Positions 1 to 8,612 of a DNA stretch of 42,081 nucleotides are shown here, in pieces (within the stretch, counting starts at the first letter, position 1; every line of letters begins with the position of its first letter). The notes under the pieces were generated by a model, which ran no database searches, was not told the DNA's origin, and saw only the letters and a list, made by a program, of their open reading frames with translations. This DNA is from Bacteroidales bacterium. Its GTDB lineage: Bacteria > Bacteroidota > Bacteroidia > Bacteroidales > P3. The DNA lies in assembly GCA_017958525.1 (NCBI GenBank), contig JAGDCN010000035.1:1-42081 (forward strand), given 5' to 3'. The translations under genes and the position numbers were made by a program.

Positions 1-276
1 ACTGTCAACGCCCAAGGAATGTAAATCAGTATTGTATACAGGTGTCCTGGCTGCCGCGTATGTCCACATATGATTTGTTGTGGAGTCAGGCGTCAGTATG
101 TAGTAATCTTTAGAAACGCTTAGCACTTCTTTGTATCCAATCTGTCGAGAATCATAACAATATTGACTTCTGCACCCCCAAAACATAATACTTGATAACA
201 AGATCAATATTGTCACCCGTTGTGGCGGATCTGCGCTCCGCCACATATTATTGTCAGAATTTATAATCCGTTTCAT
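1..276 (-). CDS. Putative lipoprotein, N-terminal part (runs off left edge)
   Basis: An open frame of 92 codons runs from an ATG at 276 to the window edge without a stop, so the gene is truncated at its 3' end here. The start reads MKRIINSDNNMW, followed by a hydrophobic stretch (ILILLSSIMF) and a possible lipobox ending WGC at about residues 33-35. This suggests a lipoprotein exported by Sec and anchored in the envelope; the lipobox is not ideal. Residues of about 11-20 (WRSADPPQR) are encoded by a REP-like palindrome at 221-245, so this stretch looks inserted between the basic start and the hydrophobic core. The remaining sequence (SKDYYILTPDSTTNHMW) matches no family I recognise. An alternative is that the start is spurious and a downstream GTG or ATG is used. 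Function unknown. Confidence 0.45.
   Translation of the reverse strand, partial: MKRIINSDNNMWRSADPPQRVTILILLSSIMFWGCRSQYCYDSRQIGYKEVLSVSKDYYILTPDSTTNHMWTYAAARTPVYNTDLHSLGVDS
221..245. repeat. REP-like palindrome, copy 1
   Basis: Arms TGTGGCGGA and TCCGCCACA enclose a 7-base centre. On the minus strand the core is CGGAGCGCAGATCCG, which matches copies 2 and 3. The minus-strand flank AACGGGTGAC is shared with copy 3, so the repeat unit extends beyond the hairpin. It lies inside the coding frame of the partial lipoprotein gene. Confidence 0.8.
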
Positions 277-377
277 TTTTCTTGTTATTGCCAATAGAAT
301 ACAAAGTGTTTCAATACATTATAACAACGCAAAAGAGCAATGAATATTGCCTCGCGGAATGCAATTCCTTATATTAA

Positions 378-406
378 GTAGCGGCGGATCGCAGATCCGC
401 CGCTAC
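378..406. repeat. REP-like palindrome, copy 2
   Basis: A perfect 13-bp inverted repeat (GTAGCGGCGGATC and GATCCGCCGCTAC) around a 3-base centre GCA. The core CGGATCGCAGATCCG is shared with the other two copies. It could form a very stable hairpin or cruciform. Confidence 0.85.
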
Positions 407-499
407 GGACAATGGGAGCCACAACAGAACATCCGACACGACGGGACAATGAGAGCCACAACGGACAACGGGAGCCAAAACTGAACATCCGACACGACG
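407..499 (+). repeat. Imperfect 37-bp direct repeat, two full copies and one partial
   Basis: The copies at 407-443 and 463-499 match at 34 of 37 bases. A truncated copy (444-462, GGACAATGAGAGCCACAAC) lies between them. Each full unit begins GGACAA and ends ACATCCGACACGACG. The first unit starts at the base after palindrome copy 2. Too few copies and no spacer structure for a CRISPR. Confidence 0.8.
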
Positions 500-572
500 G
501 GAAACATTTCCATCACAACTGAACTGAACATCCTACGACAAATATACCACTATGTGGCTTACAGTATATAAT

Positions 573-607
573 CCCGTTATGCCGGATAGCAGATCCGGCA
601 TAACGGG
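573..607. repeat. REP-like palindrome, copy 3
   Basis: Arms of 15 bp (CCCGTTATGCCGGAT and its complement) enclose AGCAG. The core CGGATAGCAGATCCG matches copies 1 and 2, and the 3' flank AACGGGTGAC matches copy 1. It lies 160 bp downstream of the TonB receptor stop codon, where it could stall transcription or protect mRNA 3' ends; there is no adjoining T-tract. Confidence 0.85.
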
Positions 608-766
608 TGACTGCGACCTCAGCCGGCGGTATGTACTGTGGTCAAAATGTACAGCTTGATTCACGCTGCCGTTGCCCTACACAGGGAAGAGTTATAAGAA
701 TGCCATTTTGAGTGGCAGACGACAAAAGGTTTTCTTAGCCGATAAATGTTGATTAAACGCGGTGGT

Positions 767-3055
767 TTACAGAACATTAAGTCTCAGACCAACATAGTAG
801 AGTCGTCCCATCAGGGGAGCATAGACAACACTGGCATCGAAGGCTTGCGAAAATGGTGTGTCGTAGCCGATGACGGGATGCGGCTGGACGTAGCCTGTGA
901 TATTCTCGACACCGGCATAAAGTTCAAAACGTTTGAATTTTCTCGTTATCTGGCCTAACATATAAATATACGGGGAGGTTTCGCCTTGATGAATACCTTT
1001 GTTGAGCGGCAGACGTTGGGGGCCATTGAACTGTGTGGTAAGGTCGAAACGCCATTTGTCGAAACGGGTGTGGTAGCTGAGGACCAGCAGACCTTTCCAA
1101 AACGAGGTGTAGGGCTTGCGCATCAACACATTGTGGTAGGTACACCACACGTCGTTGAGTTTGCCAGCCAGCGAGACGGTGAAGCCGTCAAAGGGGTCGA
1201 TGCTGAAATCGGCCTGCAACACACTGGAGTAACTTTCGCCATCGAGGTTGTAGAAATGCACCTCGTCGGCAGCGACATCAAGATCGACAACCGCCTGATT
1301 GACAAAACGTGTGTGGTAGAAATCGACAGTCAGGTTGGCTTCACGCTCGTCGTCGATTTTGAAGCGTTTTGATAGATTAAGTCCGCCATTCCAAGCCTCT
1401 TCGCGACCAATCCATTCGTTAAGGACAATGCGTCGCCCCGAAGCGAGGATGCCAAAATTTTCAGCAATAAGGTTAGGTGTGCGGAAACCACGTCCGACAG
1501 AGCCGCGCAGAATCCAGTCGCGCCAGATGTTCCAGCGGAAATGCAGTCTGGGTGTGATGGCGTGGCTGCGGAAGTCGTCGCCGGCGTAATGGCCGAACAT
1601 TACGCCAGAATGTATTTGAGGCGGCGGAACGCTGTAGTCGTAGCGCAGTCCAAGCGTGGCGTTGAAGCGGTCGCCATAGAAGAATGTGAACTGTCCGAAA
1701 AGTCCCGGTAGTATTTCGCGGGAAGAGAAGTTGTCGCCGTCGCCGAACCAAGTTTGTGCAACAACACCTATGTAAGGAAAGTATGAAAGTTGCTCGCTTA
1801 CGTCGCTGTAACGGAACGAGACACCGTAATCGACAGTGTGTCCGCCGACCACTTCGGCATTGACAAGAATGTTGACATATAGATTTTTCTCCTCGCCTTT
1901 GTAGTCCGACAATCCATAGAAGGCATCCTGCCTGAACCAGGTGGCAACAACTTGCGAGCCGAACGAAGCGGTGTTGGAGAGACGGAATCCGTTTTTGGTG
2001 AATAGATGCAGACGGTCGGTGGTGCCACCGAAGCCGTATATGCTGGTATCGCCGCGCATCGACTTTTCGAACCGCATATCGCCACCCAACCGTTCCTCGT
2101 GGATGTAGTTGACGAGCGACTGCGACACAAAGCCCGCGTCGTTCTCGTAATGCCAGCGGTTGGCGATATTGATTTGCTGCTGCAAAGGATAGTCGGCAAA
2201 GCCGTCGTGGCCTATATGGTCAGTACGCTTGGCATTGTAGGTGCCGAAGACAAGCAGTCCCGTAGCGAGATGTTCGTTGAAGCGATGATTCAATTTTGCC
2301 GTGATTTCCGACTTCATATCGCTGTTTTCATACAGGTTGAGAGAGAAGCGGTCGCCGTTGTTGGGTTTCTCGTATTCGAGGTTGGTGGTTCCCGTGATGG
2401 CTTCGTATCCGTTTTTCACCGTAGCCACCCCCTTGCTGACCGAGATGCTCTCCATCCACTGCCCAGGCACATAGCCCAGTCCGAAGGGAGCCGAGAGACC
2501 GTGCAGGAAAGGTGTGTTTTCGAGAAGCATTTGGGAATAAACGCCTGTAAGTCCCAGCAGCTGAATTTGTTTGCTACCTGAAACAGCATCGCTGTAACCC
2601 ACATCGACCGTGGCAGAGTTTTCAAAACTCTCGCCAAGGTTGCAGCAGGCCAGTCCGCGCAGTCCTTCGACGGTTATCACTTCGGTCTGCTCGATAGAAG
2701 TCATCTTGCTGAACGATGCACGACGCCTGCCTTTCACTTTGACCTGTTTCAGGACAACACCGTCGTGTTTCAACCGGATTTCGACAATAGTGTCGGTCTG
2801 AGAATGGACAATCAGAGTATCAGATACAAAGCCCATACTCCTCGTAATGAGAATATGGGCTTTAGGGTTTATTGGCAGCGAAAAATGACCAGCCTCGTCG
2901 CTTTGAGTTCCGGATGTTGTGCCTAACCAATTGAGCGAAACAAGCGGCAAAGGCTTGTCATTTTCTGCATCAACCACGCGTCCGCTAACCTGTTGGGCTC
3001 CTACACTTGCCGCTGTCAGGGCGAAGAGCAGAAAAAAGAGATAACGGACAGCCAT
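767..3055 (-). CDS. TonB-dependent outer-membrane receptor
   Basis: An energised outer-membrane transporter of 762 residues that would import a bound ligand using TonB-ExbBD. A signal peptide (AVRYLFFLLFALTAASVGAQQ) is followed by a CarboxypepD_reg-like domain (about residues 23-105, VSGRVVDAENDKPLPLVSL), a plug (about 120-250; QIQLLGLTGVYSQMLLE, SISVSKGVATVKNGYEAITG) and a 22-strand-type barrel to the C-terminus. The plug carries a CCNLGESFE motif (two adjacent cysteines near 137-138), typical as I recall of a Bacteroidetes subfamily with CCNL-type plugs. The ligand cannot be inferred from sequence. I chose the ATG at 3055; a TTG two codons upstream is less likely. It starts 7 bases after the stop of the small barrel gene, so the two are probably co-transcribed. 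Confidence 0.9.
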   Translation of the reverse strand: MAVRYLFFLLFALTAASVGAQQVSGRVVDAENDKPLPLVSLNWLGTTSGTQSDEAGHFSLPINPKAHILITRSMGFVSDTLIVHSQTDTIVEIRLKHDGVVLKQVKVKGRRRASFSKMTSIEQTEVITVEGLRGLACCNLGESFENSATVDVGYSDAVSGSKQIQLLGLTGVYSQMLLENTPFLHGLSAPFGLGYVPGQWMESISVSKGVATVKNGYEAITGTTNLEYEKPNNGDRFSLNLYENSDMKSEITAKLNHRFNEHLATGLLVFGTYNAKRTDHIGHDGFADYPLQQQINIANRWHYENDAGFVSQSLVNYIHEERLGGDMRFEKSMRGDTSIYGFGGTTDRLHLFTKNGFRLSNTASFGSQVVATWFRQDAFYGLSDYKGEEKNLYVNILVNAEVVGGHTVDYGVSFRYSDVSEQLSYFPYIGVVAQTWFGDGDNFSSREILPGLFGQFTFFYGDRFNATLGLRYDYSVPPPQIHSGVMFGHYAGDDFRSHAITPRLHFRWNIWRDWILRGSVGRGFRTPNLIAENFGILASGRRIVLNEWIGREEAWNGGLNLSKRFKIDDEREANLTVDFYHTRFVNQAVVDLDVAADEVHFYNLDGESYSSVLQADFSIDPFDGFTVSLAGKLNDVWCTYHNVLMRKPYTSFWKGLLVLSYHTRFDKWRFDLTTQFNGPQRLPLNKGIHQGETSPYIYMLGQITRKFKRFELYAGVENITGYVQPHPVIGYDTPFSQAFDASVVYAPLMGRLYYVGLRLNVL

Positions 3056-3062
3056 AGTCAAA

Positions 3063-3647
3063 TCAGAACAACAATCCTACGCCGAGCCTGTAATACATCT
3101 CGCCTTCGGAGAAGCGAGCCACGCGTGCATCGACGTATATGATGTCAAAAAGATCGACACCTACTCCAGCTACAATCGAATACTTGCTGAAATCCATTCC
3201 TGAATCGGTGGCACCTTTGATTGTGGTGTAGAACTCAGGTCCGGCAAAGACGCGCAAATCGACAAGCTTCTGGAGGTCGATGAGATGAATGGCAGCCAAG
3301 ACAGGCACAGACAGATTGACAGTCTGCACATTCTCGAATGCTGTCACCGTCGAGGAGATGAAATCGGTCTGTGCATCGACCGAGTCCCATATGGAGCCAA
3401 TCGAGAAATTGGCTTCAGGCTGGATGGTAATCAGACGTCCGACATTGACACGGAGCAAAAGACCAGCCTCACAACCTTTCAGGAATTCGGTCGAGAAATT
3501 CTGAACCTCGCCTGATACGTTGTTAATCATATCATCGACCGATTCAGACGAATACTGAACCTTCAAACCCATCTGAAACAGCTGGGCGTTGGCCGAGATG
3601 GTTATGCTCCCCAAAAGAAGCAGTAGGACAAGAAATTGCTTTTTCAT
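3063..3647 (-). CDS. Small outer-membrane beta-barrel protein (PorT/OMP_b-brl-like)
   Basis: A 194-residue exported protein. The signal peptide is clear (MKKQFLVLLLLLGSITISANAQ). After it come alternating beta-strand patterns (FQMGLKVQYSS, AGLLLRVNVGRLITIQPEANFS, VDLRVFAGPEFYTTI, YSIVAGVGVDLFDIIYVDARVA) ending in GVGLLF, as in the eight-strand barrel family common in Bacteroidetes. It lies 48 bases after secA and 7 bases before the TonB receptor start. I see no TAnnTTTG box before it, so it is probably read from the secA promoter or a weak internal one. It may be a structural barrel or an accessory to the receptor; the role is unknown. Confidence 0.75.
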   Translation of the reverse strand: MKKQFLVLLLLLGSITISANAQLFQMGLKVQYSSESVDDMINNVSGEVQNFSTEFLKGCEAGLLLRVNVGRLITIQPEANFSIGSIWDSVDAQTDFISSTVTAFENVQTVNLSVPVLAAIHLIDLQKLVDLRVFAGPEFYTTIKGATDSGMDFSKYSIVAGVGVDLFDIIYVDARVARFSEGEMYYRLGVGLLF

Positions 3648-3695
3648 AAGTGTTTGATTGATTAATTGTTATTATTATAAACAGGATTTCATCGA

Positions 3696-6600
3696 TTAAT
3701 TTTCGGCATCGCGTCCGTGACAGTTTTTGTACTTTTTGCCGCTACCACAGGGGCAGGGATCGTTGCGGCCCACCTTCTTTTCGACGTGGACAGGCTGCGG
3801 TTTTTCGCGCGGTGCGGTGCGCTGTGCTTCGGGGGCATCGTTGCGGCTGGTACGCAGCCCTTTCTGATTGCTGGTAGGCTGATGAGCCTCCTTCATATCG
3901 CTGTCCTCCTTCACCGGCAGGCTGGCACGGCTCAGGAACGATGCTATCTGACGGTTGATGTCGAGCAGCATTTTCTCAAAGAGGTTAAACGACTCGAACT
4001 TGTATATCAGCAAAGGATCCTTTTGTTCGTAGGATGCATTCTGGACCGAAGTTTTAAGGTCGTCGAGTTCGCGGAGATGCTCTTTCCAAGCGTCGTCGAT
4101 GATGGCGAGAGTGATGAATTTCTCGATAGATAGCTGAACCTCGCGGCCACCGTTCTCGTACGATTTCTGTACCGGACATACCACGTTCATTGTCTTGACA
4201 CCGTCGGTGATGGGGAATACCACGTTGAGATAGCGTGTATTGTCGTGGATATTCTTGATGAAAGGATAAGCCGTCTCGGCCAGACGCTGCATACGTTCAC
4301 GGTATGCGTTGTAAGTCAGCTCATAGAGTTTTTCAATCATTTCGCCCTTGCGAGAGTTGAAGAGTTCCCTTTCGGTGAACGGCACATCGATGGCAAAGAC
4401 GCGAATCATCTCCATCTTGAAGCCTTCGTAGTCGTGTGACTGATCTGCATCAGTATAAATGAGTTCGCAGGTGTCGTAGAACATATTGCTGATGTCGATG
4501 CTCAAGCGGTCGCCATAAAGAGCGTTGCGGCGTTTGTTGTATATAACCGTACGCTGGTTGTTCATCACGTCGTCATACTCAAGCAGTCGTTTACGCATAC
4601 CGAAGTTGTTCTCCTCAACTTTTTTCTGGGCACGTTCTATCTGTTTGGTAATCATTGAGTGCTGGATCACTTCACCTTCCTGCAGACCCATACGGTCCAT
4701 AATGGCGGCGATGCGCTCGGAGCCGAAGATACGCATAAGGTCGTCTTCGAGTGAAACAAAGAACAGCGAGCTGCCAGGGTCACCCTGACGGCCGGCACGG
4801 CCTCGCAGCTGGCGATCGACGCGGCGGCTCTCGTGGCGTTCGGTACCGATGATGGCAAGTCCACCGTGTTCGCGCACATCGCCTTTAAGCTTGATGTCGG
4901 TACCACGACCGGCCATATTGGTAGCGATAGTGACGCGGCCCGGTTCACCAGCCTCTGCAACGATATCGGCCTCTTTCTTATGCAGTTTGGCGTTGAGGAC
5001 ATTATGCTTGATACCTTTCATCGTCAACATCTTGCTAAGCAACTCAGATGTTTCGACGCTGGTGGTACCCACAAGGACTGGACGGCCAACACCGCGAAGA
5101 CGTTCAATCTCTTCAATTACGGCTTTGAATTTCTCGCGTTTGGTCTTATAAATCATATCGTCCATATCAATACGGGCGATAGGCTTGTTGGTCGGGATGA
5201 CCACAACATCAAGCTTGTAGATATTCCAGAACTCACCGGCTTCGGTCTCAGCGGTACCTGTCATACCTGCCAGTTTTTTGTACATACGGAAGTAGTTCTG
5301 GAGTGTGATGGTAGCGTAAGTCTGAGTGGCAGCCTCGACCTTGGCGTTTTCTTTGGCTTCGACAGCTTGGTGCAGACCGTCGCTCCAGCGGCGGCCTTCC
5401 ATAATACGGCCAGTCTGCTCATCGACGATCTTCACCTGACGATCCTCGGTCAGCACGTAGTCAACATCCTTCTCAAAAAGGGTATAAGCTTTAAGCAGCT
5501 GGTCAACAGTGTGGACGCGATCGCTCTGAATGGCAAAATTGGCGTAGATTTCTTCTTTCTTACGGGCCTTTTCTTCGTCTGATATTGCCTCTTTTTCAAG
5601 ATCCGCTATTTCGGCGCCAACATCAGGGAGCTGGTAGAAGCGGCGGTCTTCGCCCATTTCGGCCAGATAGTCCATACCTTTGTCAGTCAGCTCGACAGTG
5701 CGTTGCTTTTCATCAACGACAAAATAGAGTTCGTCATCGATGATGTGCATATACTTGTTCTGCTCCTGCATATAAAAGTTCTCAGTTTTCTGAAGGAGGG
5801 TTTTCACACCAGTTTCACTGAGTAACTTAATGAGAGCCTTGTTTTTAGGCAATCCGCGATAGGCGCGAAGCAGTGCCATTGCACCTGCCTGGTCGGGCTT
5901 TTGGTCCAAATTGCCGTTCAGTTCGCGCTTGGCGTCAGCAAGAATGGTGGTGACAAGCTGGCGCTGAGTATTGTAGAGTTTTTCGATAACAGGTTTGAAG
6001 CGGTCGAACTCCTGGTCGTCGCCTTTAGCCGTAGGGCCACTGATAATAAGAGGTGTACGGGCGTCGTCGATAAGCACCGAGTCAACCTCGTCAACAATGG
6101 CGTAGTTGTGTCCGCGCTGTACCAGTTCGTCTGGGTTGCGGCTCATATTATCGCGCAGGTAGTCAAAACCGAATTCGTTGTTCGTACCATAGGTAATATC
6201 ACAGTTGTAAGCACGTTTGCGCTCGTCGCTGTGCGGTTCGTGTTTGTCGATGCAATCAACAGTAAGTCCGTGGAATTCGAACAGCATACCCATCCATTCC
6301 GAGTCACGCTTTGCCAAATAATCGTTGACGGTGACGACGTGTACGCCTTTGCCCGGCAAAGCATTGAGATAGACCGGCAATGTGGCGACGAGAGTCTTAC
6401 CTTCGCCTGTTGCCATTTCGGCGATTTTGCCGCTGTGAAGAACCACACCACCGATAAGCTGCACATCATAGTGCACCATATCCCATTTAATCATATTGCC
6501 ACCGGCCATCCACTGGTTCTTGTAGTGTGCCATACCTTCATCGTCGATATTGACACTTTCGCGAGTGGCAGAAAGGTCACGGTCGTGATCGTTAGCGGTT

Positions 6601-6989
6601 ACCACAACTTCGTCGTTTTCTGCGAAACGGCGGGCAGTTTCCTTAACGACGGCGAAAGCTTCCGGTAGGATGTCGTTCAGGACTGCCTGCGTTTTGTCAT
6701 ACGAAGTTTTCTCAAGTTCATCGATGCGTTTGTAAAGTTGTTCCTTTTCATCGACGGGCATATCATACTCTTCCTCAATACGTTTGCGTAATTGAGAAAG
6801 TTCTGTCTCTTCTTCTTGAATTTCGTTCTTGATTCGTTCCTTGAATTCTATCGTCTTGGCACGCAGTTGGTCGTTGGTCAGTTCCTTGATGGCGGGATAG
6901 ACTTTCAGAGTAGCATCCAGAAAAGGATTAACCTCTTTAAGGTCGCGTTGTGACTTGCTGCCGAAGAGTTTGGATAAAAAGCTTGCCAT
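3696..6989 (-). CDS. secA: Preprotein translocase ATPase SecA
   Basis: SecA drives unfolded preproteins through SecYEG by ATP hydrolysis at the inner membrane. The 1,097-residue protein carries Walker A (MATGEGKT, near residue 195), the DEVDSVLID helicase motif II near 300, MAGRGTDI and [10 protein letters not shown] in the second motor domain, and a C-terminal SEC-C zinc motif ([13 protein letters not shown]) at the end. It is about 200 residues longer than E. coli SecA. Extra sequence between the preprotein-crosslinking region and motor domain 2, including a charged stretch near residues 315-380, is usual for Bacteroidetes SecA. The ATG at 6989 follows an A/T-rich leader without a Shine-Dalgarno sequence. 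It is first in a possible secA / barrel / TonB-receptor unit. Confidence 0.98.
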   Translation of the reverse strand: MASFLSKLFGSKSQRDLKEVNPFLDATLKVYPAIKELTNDQLRAKTIEFKERIKNEIQEEETELSQLRKRIEEEYDMPVDEKEQLYKRIDELEKTSYDKTQAVLNDILPEAFAVVKETARRFAENDEVVVTANDHDRDLSATRESVNIDDEGMAHYKNQWMAGGNMIKWDMVHYDVQLIGGVVLHSGKIAEMATGEGKTLVATLPVYLNALPGKGVHVVTVNDYLAKRDSEWMGMLFEFHGLTVDCIDKHEPHSDERKRAYNCDITYGTNNEFGFDYLRDNMSRNPDELVQRGHNYAIVDEVDSVLIDDARTPLIISGPTAKGDDQEFDRFKPVIEKLYNTQRQLVTTILADAKRELNGNLDQKPDQAGAMALLRAYRGLPKNKALIKLLSETGVKTLLQKTENFYMQEQNKYMHIIDDELYFVVDEKQRTVELTDKGMDYLAEMGEDRRFYQLPDVGAEIADLEKEAISDEEKARKKEEIYANFAIQSDRVHTVDQLLKAYTLFEKDVDYVLTEDRQVKIVDEQTGRIMEGRRWSDGLHQAVEAKENAKVEAATQTYATITLQNYFRMYKKLAGMTGTAETEAGEFWNIYKLDVVVIPTNKPIARIDMDDMIYKTKREKFKAVIEEIERLRGVGRPVLVGTTSVETSELLSKMLTMKGIKHNVLNAKLHKKEADIVAEAGEPGRVTIATNMAGRGTDIKLKGDVREHGGLAIIGTERHESRRVDRQLRGRAGRQGDPGSSLFFVSLEDDLMRIFGSERIAAIMDRMGLQEGEVIQHSMITKQIERAQKKVEENNFGMRKRLLEYDDVMNNQRTVIYNKRRNALYGDRLSIDISNMFYDTCELIYTDADQSHDYEGFKMEMIRVFAIDVPFTERELFNSRKGEMIEKLYELTYNAYRERMQRLAETAYPFIKNIHDNTRYLNVVFPITDGVKTMNVVCPVQKSYENGGREVQLSIEKFITLAIIDDAWKEHLRELDDLKTSVQNASYEQKDPLLIYKFESFNLFEKMLLDINRQIASFLSRASLPVKEDSDMKEAHQPTSNQKGLRTSRNDAPEAQRTAPREKPQPVHVEKKVGRNDPCPCGSGKKYKNCHGRDAEN

Positions 6990-7036
6990 TTTATGCAGTT
7001 ACAATATATTTATTTTATTAAATTACAAATCTTTGC

Positions 7037-7053
7037 ACACTCACAACGAGTGT
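7037..7053. repeat. Short inverted repeat in secA leader
   Basis: ACACTC and GAGTGT are separated by ACAAC. The element lies just downstream of the predicted secA start site and about 50 bases before the start codon, so the hairpin would be in the 5' UTR. It is only 6 bp and may be chance; a secA leader control role (as with SecM elsewhere) is not supported by any coding frame. Confidence 0.4.
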
Positions 7054-7064
7054 ACAATATTATA

Positions 7065-7095
7065 CAAAGATACGAACAATCAGTAAAACAGCAAA
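7065..7095 (-). promoter_or_regulatory. Promoter of secA (TTTG-N19-TATCTTTG)
   Basis: On the minus strand a -33 box TTTG (7095-7092) is followed after 19 bases by TATCTTTG (7072-7065), matching the Bacteroidetes primary sigma consensus. Transcription should begin near 7058-7061, giving a leader of about 70 bases. Confidence 0.75.
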
Positions 7096-7185
7096 AAAAA
7101 ATTTAACATCAGATAAAAAAGAGGGTTTGGCTTGCTGTTTGTATGACGAAAAACAAAAAAACAGTGTTCTATAAAAGTTTTTTCG

Positions 7186-7193
7186 TAAATTTG
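7186..7193 (+). promoter_or_regulatory. -7 box of the lipoprotein/aldo-keto reductase operon
   Basis: TAAATTTG followed by C, 38 bases before the ATG at 7232. The -33 region is weak (GTGTTC). It is divergent from the secA promoter. Confidence 0.6.
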
Positions 7194-7231
7194 CACTTTA
7201 TTAATTTAAATTAGAAAACAACAAACCAATT

Positions 7232-7558
7232 ATGAATAAAAGACTTATACTTATTGCAGCATTTTTCTGCGTTGCTATGGTCTTGGAAGGATGCAGCAAC
7301 AAGGACCCTCACAGAAGAGGTATCGAGGCTGGCAAGGCTGCCTGCGAATGCTATAAATTGGATGATGCTGAAGCAGTTGAGAACTGTCTGAACGAAATAG
7401 AGATAGCAAATCAGGAGCTGCTGACCGACACGGCTTATACCAATGCTGTTGAATCGCAACTGCTGGAGTGCATAACAGATGGCGTAATAGATATAGTAAA
7501 ACCCATCAAAGAGGCTCCTCAGCCAAAAGCCGAACCGCAAGATACAACAAAGAACTAA
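7232..7558 (+). CDS. Small lipoprotein
   Basis: A 108-residue protein with a clear lipoprotein signal (MNKRLILIAAFFCVAMVLEGC, lipobox LEGC with Cys21). The mature part is short, acidic and helical, with three further cysteines (KAACECYKLDDAEAVENC and LECITDG), and ends in a charged Pro/Lys/Asp tail. The cysteine pattern resembles small Bacteroidetes lipoproteins of unknown role; I do not recognise the family. It is first in a three-gene operon, 22 bases before the aldo/keto reductase. Confidence 0.8.
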   Translation: MNKRLILIAAFFCVAMVLEGCSNKDPHRRGIEAGKAACECYKLDDAEAVENCLNEIEIANQELLTDTAYTNAVESQLLECITDGVIDIVKPIKEAPQPKAEPQDTTKN

Positions 7559-7580
7559 AACACCCATAACTATCAGCAAT

Positions 7581-8612
7581 ATGTTTGTGACACTTGGAAA
7601 ATCAGGGCTTGTAGTACCCAAAAACGGATTCGGAGCCCTACCGATACAAAGGATTTCCAAATCGGAAACCATACATTTGATACATAAGGCATTCGACAAC
7701 GGAATGTATTATTTTGACACTGCCCGTTTTTACACCGACAGCGAAGAAAAGTTGGGTGATGCGCTCTGCGACCGTCGCGACAAGGTGATTATCAGCACAA
7801 AAACTGGTGCCACCACAGCCGACGGCTTTTGGAAAGATTTGGAGACATCGCTGCGGCTGCTCAAGACTGACTATATTGATTTATACCAGTTCCACAACCC
7901 TGCTTTCTGTCCGCTACCCGGCGATGGATCGGGGCTGTATGAGGCTATGCTTGAGGCTCAAAAGCAGGGCAAGGTGCGCCATATTGGTATCACCAACCAT
8001 CGACTTGCCGTTGCCCAGCAGGCTATCGACTGCGAATTATACGAAACGTTGCAGTTTCCATTTTCCTATCTTGCTTCGGAGAAGGAGCTGCACCTCGTCA
8101 ACCAGTGTGCCGAAAAAAATATAGGTTTCATCGCAATGAAAGCCCTCAGCGGCGGTCTTATCACAAATGCTGCAACTGCATACGCATACTTAGCCCAGTT
8201 CCCTGGTGTTGAGCCTATCTGGGGCATCCAACGCGAACGCGAACTTGACGAGTTTATCTCATTTCAAAAGAATCCCCCTACCCTCACCGACGAGATGCGA
8301 GAGCGTATCGAAAAGGACCGCAAGGAACTCACTGGCGATTTCTGCCGTGGATGTGGCTATTGCCAGCCCTGCACTGTGGGCATTGAGATTGAAAGTTGCA
8401 ACCGTATGTATCTGTTTTTGCGCCGTGCACCCTATTCGGTCTATTTGACAGAGGAATTCAACGAGAAGATGCACCAGATAGAGGACTGCGTCGATTGTGG
8501 CATCTGCAAGAATCGCTGCCCGTATGGACTTGACATTCCAAACCTGCTGCGACGCAACTTAGAAGACTGGAACATTCATTGGGCCAACCGTGAAAAATAC
8601 CTATCCAAATGA
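7581..8612 (+). CDS. Aldo/keto reductase with C-terminal ferredoxin-like clusters
   Basis: A cytoplasmic NAD(P)H-dependent oxidoreductase of 343 residues. The TIM-barrel part holds the catalytic tetrad Asp46 (YFDTA), Tyr51, Lys74 (ISTKTG) and His105 (YQFHNP). The last 90 residues carry two cysteine clusters: CRGCGYCQPC from about residue 255 and CVDCGICKNRCPYGLDIP from about 302. These resemble the 4Fe-4S motifs of the Fe-S AKR family, so the enzyme may couple hydride transfer to an electron carrier. The substrate is unknown. Its stop overlaps the next start (ATGA), so the genes are translationally coupled. Confidence 0.9.
   Translation: MFVTLGKSGLVVPKNGFGALPIQRISKSETIHLIHKAFDNGMYYFDTARFYTDSEEKLGDALCDRRDKVIISTKTGATTADGFWKDLETSLRLLKTDYIDLYQFHNPAFCPLPGDGSGLYEAMLEAQKQGKVRHIGITNHRLAVAQQAIDCELYETLQFPFSYLASEKELHLVNQCAEKNIGFIAMKALSGGLITNAATAYAYLAQFPGVEPIWGIQRERELDEFISFQKNPPTLTDEMRERIEKDRKELTGDFCRGCGYCQPCTVGIEIESCNRMYLFLRRAPYSVYLTEEFNEKMHQIEDCVDCGICKNRCPYGLDIPNLLRRNLEDWNIHWANREKYLSK

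Larger units (their letters stand above)
277..766. other. 490-bp intergenic gap rich in repeats
   Basis: No coding frame here is convincing. The gap lies 5' of the partial lipoprotein gene and 3' of the TonB receptor gene, both on the minus strand. It holds two REP-like palindromes (378-406 and 573-607), a 37-bp direct repeat (407-443 and 463-499) and a weak 5-bp hairpin at 701-717 (TGCCA/TGGCA). A promoter for the partial lipoprotein gene is expected near 280-330, but I see no good TAnnTTTG box. Confidence 0.6.

Noticed and set aside
407..499. Possible small CRISPR array
   Set aside because: Only two full units and one partial, with nearly no spacers between them, and no cas genes in the window.
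4833..6668. Two plus-strand open frames of about 250 codons opposite secA
   Set aside because: They mirror the secA coding frame, have no start signals or recognisable motifs, and secA is certain.
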